From NCBI GenBank assembly GCA_009927195.1, contig RFNL01000441.1:1-5207 (forward strand): DNA of 5,207 bases. The letters are read 5' to 3'. Position 1 is the stretch's first letter, and each line of letters starts with the position of its first letter. The stretch is from Betaproteobacteria bacterium (GTDB lineage Bacteria > Pseudomonadota > Gammaproteobacteria > Burkholderiales > Burkholderiaceae_C). Under the pieces are notes generated by a model. That model did no database searches and had not been told where the DNA came from. It saw only the letters and a list, made by a program, of their open reading frames with translations. Both the position numbers and the translations under genes were made by a program. Below, in pieces: positions 1 to 5,207 of the stretch.

Positions 1-864
1 GGCAGTTTCTGCACTTTGCTCAAGCCTGTTGACATGATGCACAACCCTTTCAATGTGCTCAAGCACATCGCGACTTCGAACCCTGACCAGTTCCAAATCT
101 TTGCCAGACAGTGAATCTGTTTCCCGCCATGAATCTAAAGCATTGATCCAATCCTGTATTGCTGCTCGTTGATCCTCACATATTTCATCCAAATAGTGCA
201 AAGTCAGACGCGAGTCCAATAGCGCGCTCCAGTTGTTAAAACGAGCATTGGGATTGATCAATTCGCTTTGCCAATGATCCAATTGCCGGGTCAGTTCTTT
301 GCGTAAATCCAAGTAACCATCTACAACCAAACCAATCATTCTCAACATCAATTCAACTGAATTGTTGGGCAACCGACTGCTGTTGTGAGCAACACTTAAA
401 GTGGATGCGATGTTGAGCAGTCGACTTGCAAATAATTCACGCACAGAACAATCGGCAGGGTGGACAGAAATAATCAGCCTATCGAATATCAAAAAACTGA
501 TAGGGCTTGTATCGATGCGCTTCAGTATCGGCGGCCCCCCTTTGGAGCTTTCAACATGCAAGATCTGACCGGGATTTGAAAGATCAGACTCGGTTCGTCC
601 TCTGGCTAAGCGTCTGAATACGATGATGTCGTATTCAGACGTGTAATCGTAGTGGGAGGGCAACTGATTATTCAGAATGTCGGAGATATGCAAATCCAGT
701 ACTTGCAATTGATAAATTTTGTCCAACATGGTTTGAATATCAGTCAGATGAACCTCGAATTCACGCCTGGTGAAACTAAGCCAATGAAAGCCCTGTGAAA
801 TCTGCTCTTTTAGGAGGGATTCATCTTCAGAAATGATGTTGTTGAAGATATGAAAATGTCGCAT
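1..864 (-). CDS. CorA-family magnesium/divalent metal transporter, N-terminal part (runs off the left edge)
   Basis: This is the cytoplasmic part of a CorA/ZntB-type channel, a pentameric inner-membrane protein that moves Mg2+ or a similar divalent metal. The frame is open for 288 codons from the ATG at 862-864 to the window edge. Two blocks match the CorA N-terminal domain: residues 59-86 (HISDIL, then SEYDIIVFRRL, the place of the usual 'H-x-L-x-x-ED...Y-x-x-L-x-x-V-x-x' strand) and residues 121-137 (PISFLIFDRLIISVHPA, like 'FFLGPNFLVTVHP'). Residues about 168-288 are predominantly helical and charged, as expected for the long stalk helices. The two transmembrane helices and the GMN signature lie off the window, so ion type cannot be judged. 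An in-frame stop lies 12 nt upstream and no other start intervenes, which fixes the start. No good Shine-Dalgarno is visible before it. The gene is AT-richer than tctC next door. The family call is firm; CorA versus ZntB is open. Confidence 0.85.
   Translation of the reverse strand, partial: MRHFHIFNNIISEDESLLKEQISQGFHWLSFTRREFEVHLTDIQTMLDKIYQLQVLDLHISDILNNQLPSHYDYTSEYDIIVFRRLARGRTESDLSNPGQILHVESSKGGPPILKRIDTSPISFLIFDRLIISVHPADCSVRELFASRLLNIASTLSVAHNSSRLPNNSVELMLRMIGLVVDGYLDLRKELTRQLDHWQSELINPNARFNNWSALLDSRLTLHYLDEICEDQRAAIQDWINALDSWRETDSLSGKDLELVRVRSRDVLEHIERVVHHVNRLEQSAETA
611..641. repeat. Perfect 13-bp inverted repeat (5-nt loop) inside the corA-like gene
   Basis: Arms CGTCTGAATACGA (611-623) and TCGTATTCAGACG (629-641) are exact reverse complements around the loop TGATG. 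The repeat lies wholly in coding sequence, over residues 75-85 of the CorA-like protein (TSEYDIIVFRR). No T-run follows on either strand, so it does not look like an intrinsic terminator. Its role is unknown. It could form a stable mRNA hairpin about 220 nt into the message, or be a dyad-symmetric protein-binding site. Confidence 0.85.
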
Positions 865-1028
865 GTTTAATTTTCAACCGAGCTGAGTTCAATTGGCAGG
901 AAAAATGACCTGCATTGCATAAGATCAGAGAATTTTAGACCTTGCGATTATCTCAACTGCAAGCAACAGAGAAGGAGAATCAAAATTTTTTTTCCATATA
1001 AATGTTCATCAGCTTGTCATTTCTAAAA
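865..1028. other. AT-rich spacer between the tctC-like stop and the corA-like start
   Basis: No gene is visible in these 164 bp. On the minus strand, a weak promoter candidate for the corA-like gene is TTGCAG (957-962) and TAAAAT (932-937), but the 19-nt spacing is long. CTTGC and GCAAG form a short inverted repeat in the same place. An eight-T run (986-993) is present without a hairpin before it, so I see no convincing terminator for the tctC-like gene. Confidence 0.4.
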
Positions 1029-2036
1029 TCAGTCCTGTCGAATATCCAATCGCTTGATGATGTCCTCCCAGCGCCTGAGTTCAGTGAGCACCAATTGATC
1101 GGCTTGAACGGTGCTGTTTTTCATGGGTTCCAATCCCAGCTTTTCCAAGGCGGTGCGGGTCTCTGGGTCATCCAGGGCTTGTTGCAGCAGGGCATTGAGT
1201 TTGGCCATCACCGCTGCAGGCGTTTTGCCAGGTGCGGCCAAGATGTAAGTGGACTCAAACACATAACCAGGCACACCTGCCTCGGCCACGGTGGGCAATT
1301 GCTCCCAGCCTTTCATGCGTTTTTCGCCGGTGGTGGCCAAGGCCACGATGCGGTTGTCTTTGAGCAAGGGCAGGGCCAGGCTAGGGCTGGCAAAGGCCAC
1401 AGGCACGCGGCCGCTGACCAGGTCATTGACAGAGTCTGAGACACCTTTGTAGGGGATGTGCTCCATGGCCACGCCCGCCATGGATTTGAACAATTCGGCA
1501 CCCAAGTGCGGGTTGCTGGCTGGGCCCGCGGAAGAAAAGGCCAACTTGCCCTCTTCCACCTTGGCTTTGGCGATCAGCTCTCTCACATTCTTGACATTCA
1601 AAGACGGTGAGACCACCAGAAAGTTGGAACTGCTGCTAAAGATGCCCACGGCTGACATTTCTTGCACCGTGTAACCCGCCGTTTTGGGGCGCAGCAGCGG
1701 CCCCAGTGCATGGGCCAAGGTACCGTTGAGCACCACGGTGTATCCATCAGGGGCAGATCGCGCCACCGCTGCGGTGCCTATGGTGCCACCCGCACCGCCA
1801 CGGTTTTCAACCGTGAAGATTTGTCCGCTGACACTGGACATGTATTTGGCGATGGCGCGGGCCATCAAATCGGTGGGGCCACCGGCAGAGTAGGGGACCA
1901 CCACCCGCACTGCTTTATTGGGAAAATCTTGAGCTTGCGCTGCCATTGGCGATAACAGCAGGGACAAGGCCCCACCGAAAATCGCGGCCCGAACGCCTAG
2001 ATCTGAGCCACACAAGCACTTTGACCACTCAATCAT
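1029..2036 (-). CDS. Tripartite tricarboxylate transporter substrate-binding protein (TctC/Bug family)
   Basis: This is a periplasmic solute receptor of the TctC/Bug family. Such proteins bind carboxylates or other small organic acids and deliver them to TctAB-type carriers or act in sensing. The 335-residue length is normal. Residues 1-35 form a Sec signal peptide: hydrophobic stretch about 17-29, then an Ala-x-Ala site, AQA before QDFP. The ligand-loop motif is at residues 44-60 (VRVVVPYSAGGPTDLMA), followed by the family block at 76-100 (VENRGGAGG, then APDGYT). I start at the ATG at 2034-2036 because AAAGGAG lies 6 nt upstream. A GTG 24 nt further upstream would add eight residues but places the Shine-Dalgarno inside the gene. 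No tctA or tctB lies beside it, as is common for the many orphan Bug receptors of Burkholderiales. The ligand cannot be told from sequence. Confidence 0.93.
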   Translation of the reverse strand: MIEWSKCLCGSDLGVRAAIFGGALSLLLSPMAAQAQDFPNKAVRVVVPYSAGGPTDLMARAIAKYMSSVSGQIFTVENRGGAGGTIGTAAVARSAPDGYTVVLNGTLAHALGPLLRPKTAGYTVQEMSAVGIFSSSSNFLVVSPSLNVKNVRELIAKAKVEEGKLAFSSAGPASNPHLGAELFKSMAGVAMEHIPYKGVSDSVNDLVSGRVPVAFASPSLALPLLKDNRIVALATTGEKRMKGWEQLPTVAEAGVPGYVFESTYILAAPGKTPAAVMAKLNALLQQALDDPETRTALEKLGLEPMKNSTVQADQLVLTELRRWEDIIKRLDIRQD

Positions 2037-2042
2037 GTCTGT

Positions 2043-2049
2043 CTCCTTT
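2043..2049 (-). promoter_or_regulatory. Strong Shine-Dalgarno of the tctC-like gene
   Basis: AAAGGAG on the minus strand, 6 nt before the ATG at 2034-2036. It decides the start in favour of that ATG over the in-frame GTG at 2058-2060. Confidence 0.8.
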
Positions 2050-2080
2050 GGGGTAAGCACTGACGGGTTTTGCGTTGCCC

Positions 2081-2108
2081 ATTGTTGCTATCCTGGGCAC
2101 GGGCTCAA
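2081..2108 (-). promoter_or_regulatory. Weak promoter candidate for the tctC-like gene
   Basis: In the 208-bp divergent spacer (2037-2244), the minus strand carries TTGAGC (2103-2108) and AACAAT (2081-2086) 16 nt apart. Each matches four of six sigma-70 consensus bases. The position, about 45 nt before the start codon, is suitable. For the Nudix gene on the other side, TTGAAA at 2203-2208 resembles a -35 box but no good -10 follows at the right distance. The rest of the spacer shows no clear structure. Confidence 0.2.
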
Positions 2109-2244
2109 CGCATGGTTTTGAAACATGATAGCGGATGGTTTTCCTGTGATGTCTTGCCGCAGCACCAAGCTTTTATCGCTCCAGTGATACGGTGTGATGC
2201 AATTGAAATCGACCTTAAGTTTTTGATGTGTAAAGAATATTGCC

Positions 2245-3111
2245 ATGTCCGCAAAACTATTTTCAAAGTCACTTTCCTCCACTGATTTGGGGGGGTTGAA
2301 ATCTTTGCTTGAACAGGCCATAGGTCCTGTACCCAGAAACCTGATGCGCATGTTCATGGGTGAAGTCCCTATAGGCTTGTTGAGCCAAGCGCATTCCAAT
2401 GCATTGAGCAAGGTCTTGCATGGACTGCATGTCCAGAGGGATTGTTTGACATGGGACGGCCAATTGATGAGTGCAGACAAGCGGTCACAAGCCATTGGCT
2501 GCGCCGCTGCAGCATTGCGGGTGCAAGGCTTGATCACAGGATGGAGAAACGAACTTTACAGTTTTTGGGGCGATATTGCGGGTGATCCTGACCCTGGCCT
2601 GCCGGAATGGTTCAGACTTGAAAGAGCCGCATTTCGGTTTTTCGGATTGCACAGCCATGCCGTGCACATCAATGGTTTTACCCCCGACGGCCACATGTGG
2701 TGCGCGCGCCGGTCTTTGACCAAAGCCACCGACCCAGGGCGATTGGACAATTTGGCCGCTGGAGGGTTACCGGTCGGAGAGGATTTGCTGTCATGTGCCC
2801 GGCGTGAGCTCAGTGAGGAAGCCGGTATTGGGGTAAATTTGTCTTGCCAACTTGATCGTGTGGGTCGTGTTACCACTGCGCGTTTGGAGCCACAAGGTTG
2901 GCACCATGAAACGCTATGGGTTTATAACCTGATGGTGCCCAATGGGGTTGTGCCACAAAACACAGACGGTGAAGTCAGCGAATTCATGTGCCTCAGTCCC
3001 AGTCAAGTGATGGATCGCATCCATGGCAATGATTTTTCAAAAGATGCGGCATGCGTGATTGCCACCGCTGTTCTGCAAGATCAGTACTTTTCTGGGACGA
3101 TCATGTCCTGA
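2245..3111 (+). CDS. Nudix hydrolase with N-terminal DUF4743-like domain (Tnr3/YJR142W-like, probable thiamine-diphosphate damage control)
   Basis: The 288-residue protein has a Nudix box that fits the consensus exactly at residues 173-195: G173, E179, then RELSEEAGI at 187-195. R187, E188, E191 and E192 are the expected catalytic and metal-binding residues. Before it comes the block HAVHINGF (138-145) and MWCARRSLTKATDPGRLDNL (151-170), typical of the subfamily fused to the DUF4743 N-terminal domain (here about 1-130). Yeast YJR142W and the Tnr3 N-terminal domain hydrolyse oxidised, toxic thiamine diphosphate analogues to monophosphates. The same role is inferred here, in the cytosol. An in-frame TGA 21 nt upstream with no intervening ATG supports the start. 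The Shine-Dalgarno is poor (AAAGAA, 7 nt away). The last 31 bp overlap the convergent ppk2 gene. No thiamine gene is nearby. Family is firm, substrate inferred. Confidence 0.88.
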   Translation: MSAKLFSKSLSSTDLGGLKSLLEQAIGPVPRNLMRMFMGEVPIGLLSQAHSNALSKVLHGLHVQRDCLTWDGQLMSADKRSQAIGCAAAALRVQGLITGWRNELYSFWGDIAGDPDPGLPEWFRLERAAFRFFGLHSHAVHINGFTPDGHMWCARRSLTKATDPGRLDNLAAGGLPVGEDLLSCARRELSEEAGIGVNLSCQLDRVGRVTTARLEPQGWHHETLWVYNLMVPNGVVPQNTDGEVSEFMCLSPSQVMDRIHGNDFSKDAACVIATAVLQDQYFSGTIMS

Positions 3112-3992
3112 GGAACAGGGGAGCGAATGTAATCGGGATTTCGAACCCTGGCAGGTAAAGAAATTTCGGGGTGTGCCACTTCCTGGTAATCGAACTGGCT
3201 CAGCAGGTGATCGATGCAATTGAGTCGAGCTCTTTTTTTGTCGACTGCTTGAACCACCCACCAAGGGGCTTCAGGAATGTGCGTGCGCTCGATCATGGTT
3301 TCTTTGGCGCGGGTGTAGTCTTCCCAGCGGCGCCGACTCTCCAAATCCATGGGGCTCAATTTCCATTGTTTCAATGGATCGTGAATGCGTCCCAAAAAGC
3401 GCGCATGTTGCTCATCATCGGTGATGGAAAACCAATACTTCAACAGCGTGATTCCGCTTCGAATGAGCATCTTTTCAAATTCAGGAACTGAACGAAAAAA
3501 CTCTTCGTACTCTTGTTCGGTGCAAAATCCCATCACCCTTTCAACACCCGCCCGGTTGTACCAACTGCGATCAAACAACACAATTTCTCCGGCGGCAGGC
3601 AAATGGGCGACGTATCGCTGGAAATACCACTGGGTTCTTTCGCGGTCATTGGGGGCAGGTAAAGCGGTCACCCTGCACACTCTTGGGTTGAGCCTTTGGG
3701 TGATTCGTTTGATCACACCGCCCTTGCCCGCGGCATCTCGACCCTCGAACAAAATGACCACTTTTTGTTTATGAGCGACAACCCAGTCTTGTAACTTGAC
3801 CAACTCGCCTTGCAGCCGCAGTAGCTCGCGAAAGTATTTGACGCGATTATGTTTTTCCTGATCTATTGACTCAGGGTCTTGTCCGTTGACCCCGTCTTCC
3901 ATTGCCATCTCCAATTCCTCGTCAATCGAGTCCAGAAGGTCTTCTCTGATTTTGCGCAGTTGTTCTGCATCCATCGTCGGTCGATCGCTCAT
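3081..3992 (-). CDS. ppk2: Polyphosphate kinase 2, class I
   Basis: PPK2 enzymes transfer phosphate between inorganic polyphosphate and nucleotides; class I members mainly turn ADP or GDP into ATP or GTP at the expense of polyphosphate, in the cytosol. The 303-residue protein has the complete single kinase domain. Walker A is GRDAAGKGG at 84-92. ALPAPNDRERTQWYFQRYV at 110-128 and the Walker B region LFDRSWYNRAGVERVMGF at 139-156 (D141, R142) follow. The lid module lies at about 204-230 (HDPLKQWKLSPMDLESRRRW), then EAPWWVV at 241-247 and KKRARLNCI at 252-260. An acidic helical extension of about 50 residues precedes the domain. The ATG at 3990-3992 is chosen because AAAGGAG sits 6 nt upstream; an in-frame ATG 36 nt earlier has no such site. 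All key motifs are intact. The 3' end overlaps the convergent Nudix gene by 31 bp. It is divergent from the TatT gene. Confidence 0.95.
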   Translation of the reverse strand: MSDRPTMDAEQLRKIREDLLDSIDEELEMAMEDGVNGQDPESIDQEKHNRVKYFRELLRLQGELVKLQDWVVAHKQKVVILFEGRDAAGKGGVIKRITQRLNPRVCRVTALPAPNDRERTQWYFQRYVAHLPAAGEIVLFDRSWYNRAGVERVMGFCTEQEYEEFFRSVPEFEKMLIRSGITLLKYWFSITDDEQHARFLGRIHDPLKQWKLSPMDLESRRRWEDYTRAKETMIERTHIPEAPWWVVQAVDKKRARLNCIDHLLSQFDYQEVAHPEISLPARVRNPDYIRSPVPQDMIVPEKY

Positions 3993-3998
3993 GTCACA

Positions 3999-4005
3999 CT
4001 CCTTT
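3999..4005 (-). promoter_or_regulatory. Strong Shine-Dalgarno of ppk2
   Basis: AAAGGAG on the minus strand, 6 nt before the ATG at 3990-3992. It favours this start over the in-frame ATG at 4026-4028. Confidence 0.8.
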
Positions 4006-4036
4006 GATGGAAATGATTGACGCTGCATGTGTCCAG

Positions 4037-4067
4037 TTCATGACAGATGTCATGCCCCCTTCATGAA
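4037..4067. promoter_or_regulatory. Cluster of TCATG repeats and palindromes between ppk2 and tatT; possible operator, weakly Pho-box-like
   Basis: TCATG occurs at 4038, 4050 and 4061, that is at 12- and 11-bp steps, close to one helical turn. CATGAC and GTCATG (4039-4054) form a perfect 6-bp inverted repeat with a 4-nt gap, and TTCATGAA (4060-4067) is a palindrome. Read as a Pho box on the plus strand, ATGTCAT (4047-4053) and CCTTCAT (4058-4064) match CTGTCAT at 6 and 5 of 7 bases with the correct 11-bp period, but the 4-bp spacer GCCC is not AT-rich as expected. It lies between a polyphosphate gene and the TatT gene, so it could serve either. Binding protein not established. Confidence 0.35.
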
Positions 4068-4072
4068 TCCAA

Positions 4073-4078
4073 TATAAA
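4073..4078 (+). promoter_or_regulatory. Possible -10 element for the tatT-dctP operon
   Basis: TATAAA matches five of six bases of the sigma-70 -10 consensus and lies 8 bp after the last TCATG-containing repeat. No -35 box is present at 16-18 bp, which would suit an activator-dependent promoter. Transcription would start near 4085, giving a leader of only about 20 nt. Two small inverted repeats (AGTCA/TGACT at 4078-4089 and ATCAA/TTGAT at 4090-4102) fill the stretch down to the start codon. Confidence 0.3.
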
Positions 4079-4105
4079 GTCAAATGACTATCAAATATTG
4101 ATGTG

Positions 4106-4996
4106 ATGCGTTTTTGTAAAAATACTATCTTTTTAACCACCATTGTGATGTTCATGTGCACACTTTCGGGTTGTGCATTTCGACCTTTCGTGGCGAATCA
4201 GGTGGCCGATGCCCTGGCCAGCACTGGGCAAATTGAGGAAGAGGATGTGGTTTTGGCCCGTGAAGCCAGCGCCTTTTACCTCAAGTTATCCGAATCCGTG
4301 TTGCGAGAAACACCAGCCAATTTGAAATTGGCTGAAGTTGTTGCTGCAGGCTTTACCCAGTATGCCTATGCGTTCGTGTCTTTTGAAGCTGACCAGTTGC
4401 AAACCCAGGACGCCAAAGCGGCCCACAGAATGCGGCAAAGAGCGGGACGCCTCTACCACAGGGCTTTTGTCCATGCCATGACGGCGCTTGAAAAAACATC
4501 GCCTGGATTCAGAGCTGCTTTGAACCGTTCCCAATCAGACAGCGTCTTGATTTTGAAGCCCGAGCAAATCGGTGTAGCCCATTGGGCGGCTGCCGCTTGG
4601 GGGGGCTTGATTTCCGTGTCCAAGGATGACCCTGATAAAGTGGCAGATCTTCCCCTGGCAATGGAGTTGGCCAAGTTGGCTTGGGAATTGAAACCAGATC
4701 ATGCTGTCGGTGGGCTGACGAGCTTGATGGGGACCTTTGAAGCGGCAAAGCCTGGCGGTTCGCTGACCCACGCTGAAAAATTCTTTGACCTTGCCATTGT
4801 GCAAAGCAAAGGCCAAATCGCTGGCCCTTGGGTGGCCAAAGCGGAAAGTGTTGCATTGGCCAGGTCAGATCAAGAGAGTTTTGAAAAGTGGCTGCGGCAA
4901 GCGATCAAAGTCAGTGAGGAACACCGCAGTTTAGAAAACGAAATCATGCGGGCCCGTGCCTTGTGGTTGCTCGAAAAGGTTGATGAATTATTTTGA
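4106..4996 (+). CDS. TRAP transporter TatT-family lipoprotein (T component of a TPAT)
   Basis: TatT proteins are helical, TPR-like partners of a TRAP solute receptor; Treponema pallidum TatT (Tp0956) forms a trimer that binds its receptor TatP (Tp0957). This 296-residue protein starts with a lipoprotein signal: a hydrophobic segment at about 8-20 and the lipobox LSGC with Cys23. Ala at +2 suggests transfer to the outer membrane, facing the periplasm. Family-like blocks are GFTQYAYAFV (82-91), HWAAAAWGGLISVSKDD (159-175) with ADLP (180-183), KPGGS (215-219), SKGQIAGPWVAKAE (234-247) and the C-terminal RARALWLLEKVDELF (282-296). Much of the rest is predicted helix. I start at ATG 4106; the GTG just before it (4103) is equally possible. 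Neither has a clear Shine-Dalgarno. A DctP-type gene follows 9 bp after the stop, which strongly supports the assignment. Confidence 0.88.
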   Translation: MRFCKNTIFLTTIVMFMCTLSGCAFRPFVANQVADALASTGQIEEEDVVLAREASAFYLKLSESVLRETPANLKLAEVVAAGFTQYAYAFVSFEADQLQTQDAKAAHRMRQRAGRLYHRAFVHAMTALEKTSPGFRAALNRSQSDSVLILKPEQIGVAHWAAAAWGGLISVSKDDPDKVADLPLAMELAKLAWELKPDHAVGGLTSLMGTFEAAKPGGSLTHAEKFFDLAIVQSKGQIAGPWVAKAESVALARSDQESFEKWLRQAIKVSEEHRSLENEIMRARALWLLEKVDELF

Positions 4997-5005
4997 AAGC
5001 TTCAA

Positions 5006-5207
5006 ATGCGGGTTCAATCCATAAAATTTTTCTTCGCCATTTGCTTGGGCTTTCTGTGCGGTTCATCGGCTTGGGGGTATGACAAGCCATTTCGCCTTGG
5101 AACCCTGGCACCCAAAAACTCTCTGTATCACCGCCAGCTTTTGGAAATCGGTGAGGCATGGCGAACTGCCCAAGGTGGTAATGCGAAGTTTGTGGTGTTT
5201 CCAGATG
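5006..5207 (+). CDS. TRAP transporter DctP-family substrate-binding protein, N-terminal part (runs off the right edge)
   Basis: This is the periplasmic receptor (P subunit, TatP-like) of a TRAP transporter, a Na+- or H+-driven uptake system for organic acids and related compounds. Only the first 67 codons are in the window. Residues 1-24 look like a Sec signal peptide (hydrophobic at about 7-19, AWG before YDKPF), so the mature protein would be soluble in the periplasm. The mature start FRLGTLAPKNSLYHRQLLEIG (29-49) with EAWRTAQGG (50-58) is the hallmark N-terminus of DctP proteins of the TPAT type. The ATG lies 9 bp after the tatT-like stop, with GAAAG as a modest Shine-Dalgarno, so the two genes are almost certainly co-transcribed and possibly translationally coupled. 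The ligand is unknown. The membrane subunits would be expected downstream, outside the window. Confidence 0.87.
   Translation, partial: MRVQSIKFFFAICLGFLCGSSAWGYDKPFRLGTLAPKNSLYHRQLLEIGEAWRTAQGGNAKFVVFPD

Noticed and set aside
982..993. AAAATTTTTTTT tract as a terminator
   Set aside because: No GC-rich hairpin precedes the T-run on the plus strand, and on the minus strand the run reads as A's first, so it does not fit an intrinsic terminator.
1002..1439. 145-codon open frame on the plus strand antisense to the tctC-like gene
   Set aside because: Gln/Gly/His-rich translation typical of the reverse strand of a GC-rich gene, with no domain and no supporting start context.
2110..2127. CATG...CATG with GTTT/AAAC near 2112-2126 as an operator
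   Set aside because: The arms are interrupted and only 4 bp pair cleanly, well within chance expectation.
2088..2537. 149-codon open frame on the minus strand across the tctC-Nudix spacer and the Nudix 5' end
   Set aside because: No recognisable domain, largely antisense to the well-supported Nudix gene, and of the low-complexity shadow type.
3103..3119. CCTG/CAGG mini-hairpin near the Nudix stop as a terminator
   Set aside because: The stem is only about 4 bp and no T-run follows.
4509..4856. Several minus-strand open frames inside the tatT-like gene
   Set aside because: They are antisense to a protein with clear family motifs and have no recognisable content.
1..5207. CRISPR array, tRNA, rRNA, insertion sequence or phage gene
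   Set aside because: Looked for on both strands; no regular repeat-spacer pattern, cloverleaf, transposase motif or terminal repeats were seen.

Overview
The window looks like ordinary chromosomal DNA of a betaproteobacterium, most likely Burkholderiales (Comamonadaceae-like). This is inferred from the kinds of protein present: an orphan Bug-type tricarboxylate receptor (TctC family), a class I polyphosphate kinase 2, a DUF4743-type Nudix protein and a TatT/DctP TRAP pair. I saw no tRNA, rRNA, insertion sequence, phage gene or CRISPR array. GC is moderate: hand-counted lines run from about 40% in corA to about 57% in tctC.

Layout from left to right. (1) Positions 1-864, minus strand: the N-terminal 288 residues of a CorA-family divalent metal transporter, whose membrane part lies beyond the left edge. 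A perfect 13-bp inverted repeat sits inside this gene. (2) Positions 1029-2036, minus: a complete periplasmic solute receptor of the TctC/Bug family with no transporter subunits beside it. (3) A 208-bp divergent spacer. (4) Positions 2245-3111, plus: a complete Nudix hydrolase with an exact Nudix box, related to the eukaryotic Tnr3/YJR142W enzymes that remove damaged thiamine diphosphate. (5) Positions 3081-3992, minus: a complete class I PPK2, convergent with the Nudix gene and overlapping it by 31 bp at the 3' ends. (6) A 113-bp divergent spacer rich in TCATG repeats and small palindromes, with a possible activator-type promoter. (7) Positions 4106-4996, plus: a lipoprotein of the TRAP transporter TatT family, followed after 9 bp by (8) the first 67 codons of a DctP-type TRAP solute receptor running off the right edge.

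Functional reading. The last two genes look like the start of an operon for a TPAT (tetratricopeptide-repeat-protein-associated TRAP transporter), an uptake system characterised mainly in Treponema pallidum (TatT/TatP) and less studied in proteobacteria. The membrane subunits (DctQ/DctM) would be expected just beyond the right edge. The other genes are separate housekeeping or accessory units: metal transport, organic-acid sensing or uptake, nucleotide and cofactor clean-up, and polyphosphate-dependent nucleotide phosphorylation. The most notable items are the TPAT pair with its repeat-rich promoter region shared with ppk2, the hairpin buried in corA, and the overlapping 3' ends of the Nudix and ppk2 genes.
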